NCBI RefSeq assembly: GCF_030124375.1 | Contig: NZ_JASKLS010000016.1 | Location: forward strand, 19,295 to 83,294 | Direction of reading: 5' to 3' | DNA from: Sinorhizobium sp. 6-70 | GTDB lineage: Bacteria; Pseudomonadota; Alphaproteobacteria; Rhizobiales; Rhizobiaceae | DNA length: 64,000 nucleotides | In this document: piece by piece, positions 26,733 through 34,713 of the stretch | Position numbering within the stretch: the stretch's first letter is position 1 | Layout: the number at the start of each line of letters is the position of its first letter | The notes under the pieces: model-generated | Seen by the model: only the letters and a program-made list of their open reading frames with translations | The model's database searches: none | What the model was told of the DNA's origin: nothing | Position numbers and translations under genes: made by a program

Positions 26733-26775
26733 GTTTATGATTTCAGGTCGATCCGGTCTAAAATCATCGTGATCT
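26733..26775. repeat. Palindromic element related to the 24542 palindrome
   Basis: The dyad atgatttcag / ctaaaatcat has one mismatch around a central gtcgatccggt. The tgatttt/aaaatca core resembles the first part of the element at 24542-24590. It lies between the amidohydrolase and glycosyltransferase genes. Confidence 0.55.
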
Positions 26776-26908
26776 GAAGCGCATGCATGAAAACAGCGTC
26801 ATGCGGGACGCCCTGTTTCGAGTAGCTTGAGTGTTTGACAGCGACCAGACAGGTTCTCCGCTCATGTTGTCGAGAGCAACAACATCAGCGGAAATATACT
26901 GCGTGCAT

Positions 26909-28297
26909 ATGGCCCTTCCCACTTGGACCAGGCTCGTTTGGCTCCCCCTCGTCGTTTTTATCCTGTTCCTGGCAGCGATCTCCTTCAGACCACTCCTGCC
27001 CATCGACGAGACGCGCTACACCAGCGTCGCCTGGGAGATGTACTTGCGCCAGGAATGGCTCAAGCCGCTGACGATGAACTTCGTACCCTATCACCACAAG
27101 CTCCCCCTCTTGTTCTGGCTCATCAACGCCTCATGGTCGATCTTCGGGGTCTCTCGCTGGGCCGCTACGCTTCCGGTCGTGCTTTCGTCCCTGGCAAGCG
27201 TATATCTTACGGTCGCTCTCGGCCGCGTGCTGTTTCCCGGCTTTCACAACCAGGGTGATCGCACCGCCATAATCATGGTCGCGAGTGTGCCGTTTCTCGT
27301 CTACAGCACCCTGATCTACTTCGATTTCACGTTGACCGTTTTTGTTCTGCTGTCGCTCATCGGCACGGTCGCCTATGCGCGCAAGCGGGATTGGCGTTCC
27401 GTGGTCCTTATCGGCGTATCCCTGGGGCTGGGCATTCTCGCCAGAGGACCGGTGGCATTCCTCCACGTACTGTTCCCAATTTTGCTGGCGCCGCTCTGGG
27501 CCAGCGATTTAAGGCAGCCGATAAGGTGGTACCTCGGAATTCTCGCAGCTTTGGGAGTGGCGGCCGTCATCGTTCTCTGCTGGCTCATCCCGGTGCTGTG
27601 GCAGGCAGACGGCAAATTTGCCTATGCGCTGCTCTGGGTGCAGACGGTCGGGCGGGCGACCGGAAAGCTCGACGCCCACGTTCAGCCCTTCTACTTCTAT
27701 CTCCCCTTCTTGCCCGTGGCGCTTATCCCGTGGATCTTCCTTCCCCGCTTCTGGAAAGGCGCTGCCATGCTGCGCGAAGGCTTGTGGGAGACGGAAGGAA
27801 TGCGGTTCCTCATTTGCTGGGTCGTGCCGACCTTCTTGTTGTTCTCCCTCATCAGCGAGAAGCAGCCGCATTACCTGCTGCCGCTCGTGCCGGCCGTCGT
27901 TCTTGCTATGGTTCTTTGCCTGAAGGAGGTCCCAACCCGGCAAATGGCCCATGGCGTGGCGATCATGGTCGTCGCCATCGTCGCCGGCCAGATCATCGCA
28001 TCGGCGACGATCCTGAAGCGCTACGATCTGGAGCCGGTGGCCGCCTATATGCGTGCAAATCGCGACAAGGACTGGGCTTTCATCGCGAACTATCACGCGG
28101 AGGTGGGCTTCCTGGCACGGCTTGAGAAACCCGTTGACGACGTCCCACCGCGGCAGCTGGCGCAATGGTTTACCGACCATCCGGACGGGCGCGCGATCGT
28201 CATATGCCGGGACAGCAAGGACGTCGCCGGCTACAAGGCGGTGATGGACCATCCCTACCGGGGCAAAAGGATGGTCGTGCTCTCTGCTCAACGATAG
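26909..28297 (+). CDS. ArnT/PMT-like membrane glycosyltransferase (GT83-type)
   Basis: The gene encodes 462 aa from ATG 26909; the frame extends 26 codons upstream without a clear ribosome site, so the start is uncertain. It has about 10-12 membrane helices. The first periplasmic loop holds LPIDETRYTSVAWEM, matching the DE-x-RY catalytic motif of ArnT-type lipid A glycosyltransferases, and then YHHKLPLLFWLINASWSIFG. These enzymes transfer a sugar (aminoarabinose, galacturonic acid or mannose) from a polyprenyl carrier to lipid A or another envelope acceptor. In rhizobia relatives (Rgt proteins) add galacturonate. The acceptor here is unknown. Confidence 0.85.
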   Translation: MALPTWTRLVWLPLVVFILFLAAISFRPLLPIDETRYTSVAWEMYLRQEWLKPLTMNFVPYHHKLPLLFWLINASWSIFGVSRWAATLPVVLSSLASVYLTVALGRVLFPGFHNQGDRTAIIMVASVPFLVYSTLIYFDFTLTVFVLLSLIGTVAYARKRDWRSVVLIGVSLGLGILARGPVAFLHVLFPILLAPLWASDLRQPIRWYLGILAALGVAAVIVLCWLIPVLWQADGKFAYALLWVQTVGRATGKLDAHVQPFYFYLPFLPVALIPWIFLPRFWKGAAMLREGLWETEGMRFLICWVVPTFLLFSLISEKQPHYLLPLVPAVVLAMVLCLKEVPTRQMAHGVAIMVVAIVAGQIIASATILKRYDLEPVAAYMRANRDKDWAFIANYHAEVGFLARLEKPVDDVPPRQLAQWFTDHPDGRAIVICRDSKDVAGYKAVMDHPYRGKRMVVLSAQR

Positions 28298-28486
28298 GTG
28301 ACGCAGCAGGATCCCGGCCGGCACGCGAAATGCCGCAAGCGAAACATTGCCGCAGTGTGACAACGTGGCGATTCGCCTGTCATTGACGTTTGGCAAATTT
28401 GCTTCAGATTCAATCACACGATGAAATGACGGCTCCGGCTGACAGGCGGCGCCTGGCTTTCCGGCAACGCCCAAGAGGATCACGTC

Positions 28487-29905
28487 GTGTTTGAGTCCTT
28501 CGACGCAACCATGCTCGCCCGCATGCAGTTTGCCTTTACAGTCTCGTTCCACATCATCTTTCCAGCCTTCTCCATCGGGCTTGCCAGCTACCTCGCCGTT
28601 CTTGAAGCTCTCTGGCTCTGGAAGAAGGACGACGTTTATCTGGAGCTCTTCAACTTCTGGAAGACGATCTTCGCGGTCACCTTCGGCATGGGCGTCGTGT
28701 CAGGCATCGTCATGTCCTACCAGTTCGGCACCAACTGGAGCGTGTTCGCCGACAAGGCCGGTCCGATCATCGGCCCGCTAATGGGATACGAGGTACTCAC
28801 CGCGTTCTTCCTGGAAGCCGGCTTTCTCGGCGTCATGCTCTTCGGCCTGAACCGAGTGGGTCCGAGACTGCATTTCTTCGCAACCGCCATGGTGGCGATC
28901 GGCACGCTGATCTCGGCGACCTGGATTCTGTCCGCAAACTCCTGGATGCAGACGCCGGCGGGTTTTGCGATGAACGAAGCCGGTCAGTTCATGCCGGTCG
29001 ACTGGTGGGCGATCGTCTTCAACCCGTCCTTCCCATTCCGTCTCGTCCACATGGTGCTTGCCGCCTATCTGACGACGGCTTTCGTCGTCGGCGCCTGCGG
29101 CGCCTGGCATCTCCTGCGCCAGACGGCACCGCGCCGCGCCCGCACCATGTTCTCAATGGCGATGTGGATGGCGGCCATCGTCGCGCCGATCCAGATCTTC
29201 GCCGGCGACCAGCACGGGCTCAACACGCTCGAACACCAACCCGCCAAGGTGATGGGGATGGAAGGTCACTTCGAAAGCCACCCCGACGGCGCTCCGCTCG
29301 TGCTGTTCGGCATCCCCAACACGGCCGAGAAACGCATCGACTACGCGATCGAGGTGCCGAAGCTCGGGAGCCTGATCCTGAAACACGACCTCAATGCGCC
29401 GCTTGCCGGACTGGACACGATCCCCGACGAATTGCATCCGCCGGTCGCTGTAATCTTCTGGTCGTTCCGTCTCATGGTCGGCATCGGGCTGGCCATGCTC
29501 GGCATCGGGCTATGGTCGCTCTGGTGTCGCTACCGCGGTACGCTCGACAGCGATCCCTGGCTCCACCGCGCCGCGGTGCTGATGGGCCCTGCCGGCTTCG
29601 TCGCGGTTCTGGCGGGATGGGTAACCACCGAAGTGGGCCGCCAGCCTTACACGGTCTACGGCCACCTGCTGACGGCCAACTCCGTCGCGCCGATCGAAGC
29701 TCCTGCCGTTTCCGCCTCGCTTCTGGCATTCATCATCGTCTACTTCTTCGTCTTTGGCGCGGGAACCTTCTACATCCTGCGGCTGATGGCGCGGCTCCCA
29801 CGCGACACGATGCCGGAACTGGACGAGGGCCCGATCCGCACGGCCGGTGCCGCCGCACACGGCCCGGCGAGCGCCAAATCTCATGGAGCGCATCATGGAT
29901 TTTGA
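28487..29905 (+). CDS. cydA: Cytochrome bd-type (cyanide-insensitive) ubiquinol oxidase subunit I
   Basis: The gene encodes 472 aa from GTG 28487 (agagg 8 bases upstream). Conserved features are His22 in the first helix (heme b595 ligand), GRQPYTVYG (CydA family signature with the CIO-type Tyr), and a short Q-loop. The protein is about 50 residues shorter than E. coli CydA, which fits the CioA branch. It oxidises quinol and reduces O2 at low oxygen or when haem-copper oxidases are blocked. It overlaps cydB by 11 bases. Confidence 0.94.
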   Translation: MFESFDATMLARMQFAFTVSFHIIFPAFSIGLASYLAVLEALWLWKKDDVYLELFNFWKTIFAVTFGMGVVSGIVMSYQFGTNWSVFADKAGPIIGPLMGYEVLTAFFLEAGFLGVMLFGLNRVGPRLHFFATAMVAIGTLISATWILSANSWMQTPAGFAMNEAGQFMPVDWWAIVFNPSFPFRLVHMVLAAYLTTAFVVGACGAWHLLRQTAPRRARTMFSMAMWMAAIVAPIQIFAGDQHGLNTLEHQPAKVMGMEGHFESHPDGAPLVLFGIPNTAEKRIDYAIEVPKLGSLILKHDLNAPLAGLDTIPDELHPPVAVIFWSFRLMVGIGLAMLGIGLWSLWCRYRGTLDSDPWLHRAAVLMGPAGFVAVLAGWVTTEVGRQPYTVYGHLLTANSVAPIEAPAVSASLLAFIIVYFFVFGAGTFYILRLMARLPRDTMPELDEGPIRTAGAAAHGPASAKSHGAHHGF

Positions 29906-30899
29906 TCTGCCACTGATCTGGGCCGCCCTCATCGCCTTTGCCGTTCTGGCCTATGTCGTTCTCGATGGCTTCGACCTCGGCGTCGGTATCCTTTTCCCGC
30001 TCTTCCCCGAGAAGCATGATCGCGACGTGATGATGAACTCGGTTGCGCCCGTGTGGGACGGCAACGAGACCTGGCTCGTGCTCGGCGGCGGCGGCCTGAT
30101 GGCCGTTTTCCCGCTTGCCTATGCGACGGTCCTGCCGGCGCTCTATGCGCCGATCATCGCCATGCTGATCGGCCTCATCTTCCGGGGCGTCGCGTTCGAA
30201 TATCGCTGGCGCACGAAGCGCGCCGAATTTCTGTGGAACTGGGCCTTTGCCGGCGGCTCAATGCTGGCCGCCTTCGCGCAAGGGATCGCACTCGGCGCAC
30301 TCGTCCAGGGCATACCGGTCGAAGACCGCGCCTATGCCGGCAGCTGGTGGGACTGGCTGACGCCTTTTTCCATCGTGACCGGCATCGCGATTGTCGTCGG
30401 CTATGCCTTGCTTGGCGCCACTTGGCTCGTGATGAAGACGCGTGGCGATCTCGCCGACCGGGCACGCGCAATTGCGCTCAAGTGCTGCTTTGCGACCGTC
30501 GGGGCGATGGGTGTCGTCAGCCTTTGGACGCCATTTCTCGAGCCAGTCTATCTGCAACGCTGGTTCGGCTGGCCGACGGCGATTTTCAGCATCATCGTTC
30601 CCTTGCTCGTCCTTGGTTGCCTTTATCTCCTCATCAAGGGTATTCGCGAGCGGTACGACGCGCAGCCGTTCGTGGCGGCCCTCGGTCTTTTCGTCCTCGG
30701 CTACATCGGCATCGGCATCAGTTTCTATCCCTATATGGTGCCGCCGTCGCTCACCATTTGGGAAGCGGCCGCACCCGAGGAAAGCCTTGCCTTCCTGCTT
30801 GCCGGAGCCCTCGTCCTCGTCCCGATCATTCTCGCCTATACCGGCTATGCCTATTGGGTCTTCCGCGGCAAGGTCGATCCGGAGGAGGGCTACCATTGA
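29895..30899 (+). CDS. cydB: Cytochrome bd-type ubiquinol oxidase subunit II
   Basis: The gene encodes 334 aa from ATG 29895, whose ribosome site (ggagcgcat) lies inside the end of cydA. It has eight or nine membrane helices. The N-terminal WAALIAFAVLAYVVLDGFDLGVGIL and the following PVWDGNETWLVLGGGGLMA are the classical CydB signatures. It pairs with CydA. Its stop overlaps the start of the 37-aa gene (TGATG). Confidence 0.95.
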   Translation: MDFDLPLIWAALIAFAVLAYVVLDGFDLGVGILFPLFPEKHDRDVMMNSVAPVWDGNETWLVLGGGGLMAVFPLAYATVLPALYAPIIAMLIGLIFRGVAFEYRWRTKRAEFLWNWAFAGGSMLAAFAQGIALGALVQGIPVEDRAYAGSWWDWLTPFSIVTGIAIVVGYALLGATWLVMKTRGDLADRARAIALKCCFATVGAMGVVSLWTPFLEPVYLQRWFGWPTAIFSIIVPLLVLGCLYLLIKGIRERYDAQPFVAALGLFVLGYIGIGISFYPYMVPPSLTIWEAAAPEESLAFLLAGALVLVPIILAYTGYAYWVFRGKVDPEEGYH

Positions 30900-31012
30900 T
30901 GCGAGCGGGTGGCTCAGGCCGGAAACTTCTCTGGTTTGTCGCGCTCTGGCTTGCAGGCGTGGCTGCGGTCGGCATCGTCGGCCTCGCGATCAAACTGGTG
31001 CTGGGCACCTAG
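30899..31012 (+). CDS. DUF2474/CydX-like small membrane protein
   Basis: The gene encodes 37 aa. The ATG overlaps the cydB stop, and ggaggaggg in the cydB tail is its ribosome site. The sequence is a short basic N-terminus followed by a single hydrophobic helix (LLWFVALWLAGVAAVGIVGLAIKLVL). Such proteins are found after CIO-type cydAB and are thought to stabilise the oxidase, as CydX does in E. coli. It was recognised from position and form. Confidence 0.8.
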   Translation: MRAGGSGRKLLWFVALWLAGVAAVGIVGLAIKLVLGT

Positions 31013-31115
31013 CGCATCGGCCCGAAAATCGGACGCGATTTTCGGAAAGCGCGATGCGTAGATTCAAAGAGTTATAGCGTCCTTCGTGCGTCCTAAAAGA
31101 CGCACGGCGCCGTAG
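31012..31115. repeat. Intergenic mosaic palindrome, family A variant 2 (inverted)
   Basis: The palindrome gcgcatcggcccgaaaatcg / cgattttcggaaagcgcgatgcg is followed by the hairpin tatagcgtccttcgtgcgtcc / gacgcacggcgccgta. It begins at the last base of the DUF2474 stop codon. It is the mirror arrangement of 8385-8488. Confidence 0.85.
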
Positions 31116-31165
31116 AGCGGGCTTGAGGAAACGTGTGCGCGGTGTTCCGCCCGCACTCCGCTCTG
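31114..31165. repeat. RIME-like element, second-part type, reversed
   Basis: agagcgggcttgaggaaacg ... ccgcccgcactccgctct is the reverse complement form of 24603-24653 with several substitutions. It abuts the preceding family A copy. Confidence 0.8.
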
Positions 31166-31218
31166 ACTCAGCGAAAAAGCCTCGCTCCAGTTTGACGGCC
31201 TAATGTCTTCACACACAT

Positions 31219-31320
31219 CGGCGGGCGATCGTCGGCGGAGACAGGACCGCGCCCTCCTCTCCGGCGATCACCCGCCGAGGTGACCACTCCAGAAGCTGCA
31301 GTGGATCACCCAACGTGATC
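31219..31320. other. Run of three consecutive stem-loops in an intergenic region
   Basis: Stem 1 is cggcgggcgatcg (31219-31231) with cgatcacccgccg (31265-31277), with further pairing inside it. Stem 2 is gtgaccact (31280-31288) with agtggatcac (31300-31309). Stem 3 is gatcac (31304-31309) with gtgatc (31315-31320), which would compete with stem 2. No ORF is seen. It could be another repeat class or a structured RNA. Confidence 0.5.
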
Positions 31321-31332
31321 GTTCCAGTAAGT

Positions 31333-31380
31333 TAGAGGGATGCGGGCGGAAAACCGCACACACTTTTCCTCATCCCGCTA
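31333..31380. repeat. RIME-like element, second-part type
   Basis: The sequence agagggatgcgggcggaaaa ... cacttttcctcatcccgct is nearly the same as 24603-24653. It lies alone, without the 49-base palindrome. Confidence 0.85.
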
Positions 31381-31448
31381 AGCCGCTGCGGCCGTTTTGC
31401 CTCTTCTCAGCCACGCTTCCCTTTGCTAGCAGTTCGGCCGCGACGAAC

Positions 31449-31555
31449 CTGCAGCGCCGCGCGTCTTGTCGGACGCGCAACGGGCGCTGTAGCACTTTGA
31501 ATCTCTGCGTGTTTTTATCCTTAGGTCAGCTAGGATTTGAGGAAACATGCAGTAG
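31449..31555. repeat. Intergenic mosaic palindrome, family A
   Basis: The hairpin gcagcgccgcgcgtcttgtc / ggacgcgcaacgggcgctgt is followed by the palindrome gcgtgtttttatccttaggt / aggatttgaggaaacatgc. It ends 33 bases before the chorismate mutase start. Confidence 0.9.
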
Positions 31556-31588
31556 GGCGGCTTCCGCCCCGCAGGAGCTGGACGAGCG

Positions 31589-31894
31589 ATGCAGAAGACC
31601 CCCGCAGAATGCACGACAATGGCAGATGTGCGTGTCGAGATCGATCGGCTCGACCGCGCCCTGATGACGTTGCTCGCGGAGCGCTGGGGCTACATCGATC
31701 GCGCGGCCGAAATAAAGCGGCCGCTCAAATTGAAAGCCGATATCCCGGCACGCGTGGCCGAAGTGCGGGAGAATGCGCGTCGGCACGCGAGCGAACGCGG
31801 TCTCGATCCCGATTTCTACGAGGGCATCTGGGCGCAGCTGATCGATCATGCCATTGCCCACGAACGCAGGCTGCTTGGCGAGGCGGACGAGTAG
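31589..31894 (+). CDS. Chorismate mutase, AroQ class
   Basis: The protein has 101 aa, the usual length for a stand-alone AroQ domain. It is all helical, with VRVEIDRLDRALMTLLAERWGYIDRAAEIKR (catalytic Arg and Lys positions) and DFYEGIWAQLIDHAIAHE. It rearranges chorismate to prephenate for Phe/Tyr synthesis. PchB-type isochorismate pyruvate lyases look alike and cannot be ruled out by eye. The ribosome site ggagctggac lies upstream. The gene is convergent with the epimerase gene. Confidence 0.87.
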   Translation: MQKTPAECTTMADVRVEIDRLDRALMTLLAERWGYIDRAAEIKRPLKLKADIPARVAEVRENARRHASERGLDPDFYEGIWAQLIDHAIAHERRLLGEADE

Positions 31895-31962
31895 CCCTGC
31901 GTTCTGCCAGGGGGCATCGGAATTGCTCCCGACGCGCCGACACGGTCATCCTACCTCTTTCT

Positions 31963-32967
31963 TCAGACCGCCTTGTCATAGCTGTTCTTGCGGCTGAGAT
32001 ATACCTCCCAGTCGAAGGCGCTCTGGACGATGTCTTCGAGGCTTGCGTGGGTCGGCACCCAGTCGAGCTTGAACCGCGCAAGCGAGGGGTCCGCGACGAC
32101 CTGCGCAGCGTCGCCCGGACGCCGCGGCGCATAGTCCACGCGGAAATCACGCCCCGAGACCCGCCGCACCGTGTCGAGAACCTGCAGCACCGAAAAGCCT
32201 TTGCCATAACCGCAATTGCTCGTCAGCGGTTCGCCGCCACCTCTCAGATAGCCGAGCGCGTCCTTATGTGCCGTAACGAGATCGGCAACGTGGATATAGT
32301 CCCGAATGCCGGTGCCGTCGGCGGTCGGATAGTCGGTTCCGTAGACATCGACCTTGCGGCGTGTGCCGAGAGCGGCTTCGCACGCGACCTTGATGAGATG
32401 AGTGGCACCAGCCGTCGATTGACCGGCGCGACCGAGCGGATCTGCCCCGGCGACGTTGAAATAGCGCAGCACCACATAGCGGAAATCGTGAGCGGCCGCG
32501 GCATCCTGCAGCATGATTTCCGACATCAGCTTCGAGCGGCCATAGGGGCTCTCGGGACGCAATGCCGCCGTTTCCTTGACCGGATCGGCGGTATCCTGCG
32601 TGCCATAAACTGCCGCGGTCGACGAGAAGACGAAGTGGCGAATACCGGCCGCGATCGTCGCGGCGATCAGCGTGCGCGTGTTCGCCGTGTTGTTTTCATA
32701 ATAGGTAAGCGGGTCGGCGACGGATTGCGGCACGACCGCCGATCCCGCGAAATGGACGACTGCATCGATCTTGTTTTCCGCGAAGATCCTGCCAAGCAAC
32801 GTCCTGTTGCCGACGTCGCCGAAATAGAACTTTGCTTCCGGGGCGATCGCCCAGCGGAAACCTGTGGACAACCTGTCGACCACGACGACAGACTCGCCCG
32901 CATCAAGCAGCGACCACACCATGTGGCTGCCGATGTAGCCCGCTCCACCCGTTACCAATACCGCCAT
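31963..32967 (-). CDS. UDP-glucose 4-epimerase-like protein (GalE/ExoB family)
   Basis: The protein has 334 aa. It has an extended SDR fold: VTGGAGYIGSHMVW (NAD site), VVHFAGSAVVPQS, STAAVYGT, and SPYGRSK (Tyr and Lys of the active site). It interconverts UDP-glucose and UDP-galactose or a related pair. Rhizobia carry several paralogues feeding exopolysaccharide and LPS; this is not the plasmid-borne exoB context. Spacing to its upstream neighbour gives it its own promoter region. Confidence 0.9.
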   Translation of the reverse strand: MAVLVTGGAGYIGSHMVWSLLDAGESVVVVDRLSTGFRWAIAPEAKFYFGDVGNRTLLGRIFAENKIDAVVHFAGSAVVPQSVADPLTYYENNTANTRTLIAATIAAGIRHFVFSSTAAVYGTQDTADPVKETAALRPESPYGRSKLMSEIMLQDAAAAHDFRYVVLRYFNVAGADPLGRAGQSTAGATHLIKVACEAALGTRRKVDVYGTDYPTADGTGIRDYIHVADLVTAHKDALGYLRGGGEPLTSNCGYGKGFSVLQVLDTVRRVSGRDFRVDYAPRRPGDAAQVVADPSLARFKLDWVPTHASLEDIVQSAFDWEVYLSRKNSYDKAV

Positions 32968-33311
32968 TGCCCGGTTTCCGTCCCCTCAAAGATGGAGACA
33001 GGAAAGACGAGTTGAGCTTTCTGAATTGGTAACTTCGGGGCGCGCCCAGCGGCCTTGGCCCGATATTCTCGCGGCTGTAGTTAAGCACCGATCTGCCGAT
33101 TAGCGAGAATTTTATGGATCACGCCGCATCTGTGCCGAATGCACACCTCCGCCGTCCGCATGACCGGGCGTGACGACCGGCATAGACGCCCTTCTCTCCT
33201 GAAATCTTCAAAATATTAAATTTTACTAAAATACATAGACACTTAATAACGGTTTCTGAAGCGGGCATGCATTAGCCTTTCGAAATATTGGCCTTCCAGG
33301 GGGAACCACGA
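32968..33311. other. Divergent intergenic region, no gene seen
   Basis: These 344 bases lie between the divergent epimerase and TadG-like genes. The right half (33200-33290) is unusually AT-rich, with aaaatattaaattttactaa, which probably contains the promoter of the TadG-like gene. No repeats or ORFs are convincing. Confidence 0.6.
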
Positions 33312-34652
33312 ATGAGACGTGCGAAGCTCCATGCCCAACTGCGACGACTGGCCCGCGACAAAAACGGCAATTTCGCCGTCCTTGGAGCAATCGCGATCGT
33401 CCCCATCATCGCCGCCGTCGGGCTCACGCTCGACTTCGTCGGTGCCTATCTCGAAGCCGAGAAAATTCAGGCCGCGCTGGACGCCGCCGCGCTCGGTTCC
33501 GTGCGAGCCTACGGCGAAGGCGCGGACGAAAGCGAAGCCTCCGAGGCGGCAGAGAAATTCTTCTGGAGCAACTACGCGCTGCCGAAAGAAGACGTCATCG
33601 TGGAGGGGGCCGACCTCGCGGACACGCCGACGCAAGGCGCATTGTCCGTCGCCTTCACACGCAGCACCATCGAAGACGTCGCCGCAGCGGAATTCAGCTT
33701 CGACTACAAGCCGATATTCCTGGAGCGCCTGCCTCTCGAAATCCGGCGCCAGGCCGTTGCTGCGCGCGCGGCCAGCGCGGAAGCCTGTATTCTGGCACTG
33801 CATAACACGGCCGATCGGGCATTCGAAGTCAGCGGCAGCGCAGCAGTCGATCTGACCGGCTGCACCGTCATCTCGGACTCCAACGACGATCAATCGATCT
33901 ATGTCGGCGGCACAGGCAAGCTCAAGGCGGAGTGTCTCTACGCGGCCGGCGCCATCTACAGTGCGCCGCAATCGGTCGAACTTGCTTGCGACAAGGCGAT
34001 GGAAAGCGCGTCGCGCGTGCCCGACCCGTTCAAGAGAAAAGCCCTGCCGAAGACATCGGCGTGGGTCGATCTCTCCGGCTGCGGGCAGGATTTCATCAGC
34101 GGCGGCGGCGGCAATGGTGATTGCAACGGCACCGGCAAGACGCCCAAGAACAACAATGAGGGCTACGTCGTCACGCTGAAGCCCGGAACCTATCAAAGCC
34201 TGGACATCAAGCGCGCCGTAAATCTCCTGCCTGGCTATTACATCATCGACGGCGGGCGTCTGGAATTCGGCAGCCAGGCCAATGTGACCGGGAAAGGTGT
34301 GACTTTCTTCCTCATGAATGGCGCCGTACTCAACATCAACGGTTCTGCAACGTTCGATATCTCGCCGTCACTCGAAGGTGATTGGGCCGGCTTCTCGATC
34401 GTCGCCGAGCATGGAAATGTGGAGACCGCAATCATCAACGGAAACAGCCGGTCGTCCCTGACCGGTATCGTCTACCTCCCCGACGCCGCAGAGCTGCAAT
34501 ACTCGGGCAATGGCACAACGGGCGGCGAGTGCATCCGGCTGATCGCCCAGGAAATTACACTGACCGGTAACAGCACATTCAAGATGGACTGTACGACGGA
34601 GCTCGCCGACAAGGGCGTCTACTATCCGGGCGCAATCCGGCTCGTGCGCTAG
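33312..34652 (+). CDS. TadG-like pilus-assembly/secreted protein with TadE-type N-terminus
   Basis: The gene encodes 446 aa from ATG 33312 (agggggaaccacga upstream). The N-terminus is RDKNGNFAVLGAIAIVPIIAAVGLTLDFVGAYLEAEKIQAALDAAALGS, a TadE/TadG prepilin-like helix with a membrane stretch at about 18-42. The remaining 400 residues are extracytoplasmic, rich in Gly, Asn and Ser, with beta-helix-like repeats (VTGKGVTFFLMNGAVLNINGSATFDIS) and several Cys. No other tad genes are near. The role is probably an envelope or surface protein. Confidence 0.75.
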   Translation: MRRAKLHAQLRRLARDKNGNFAVLGAIAIVPIIAAVGLTLDFVGAYLEAEKIQAALDAAALGSVRAYGEGADESEASEAAEKFFWSNYALPKEDVIVEGADLADTPTQGALSVAFTRSTIEDVAAAEFSFDYKPIFLERLPLEIRRQAVAARAASAEACILALHNTADRAFEVSGSAAVDLTGCTVISDSNDDQSIYVGGTGKLKAECLYAAGAIYSAPQSVELACDKAMESASRVPDPFKRKALPKTSAWVDLSGCGQDFISGGGGNGDCNGTGKTPKNNNEGYVVTLKPGTYQSLDIKRAVNLLPGYYIIDGGRLEFGSQANVTGKGVTFFLMNGAVLNINGSATFDISPSLEGDWAGFSIVAEHGNVETAIINGNSRSSLTGIVYLPDAAELQYSGNGTTGGECIRLIAQEITLTGNSTFKMDCTTELADKGVYYPGAIRLVR

Positions 34653-34660
34653 ATCGGGAT

Positions 34661-34713
34661 GTTGCTCTGCCGGGACGACTTGAGGTTGCTTCGATCGACT
34701 GGGGAGAGCAACG
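34661..34713. terminator. Possible stem-loop between convergent genes
   Basis: The arms gttgctct and agagcaac are complementary across a loop of about 34 bases, between the TadG-like and aminotransferase stops. There is no T tract, so terminator function is uncertain. Confidence 0.3.

Noticed and set aside
28298..28486. FNR/FixK box before cydA
   Set aside because: No TTGAT-N4-ATCAA-like site is present; only a single ttgac half-like motif was found.
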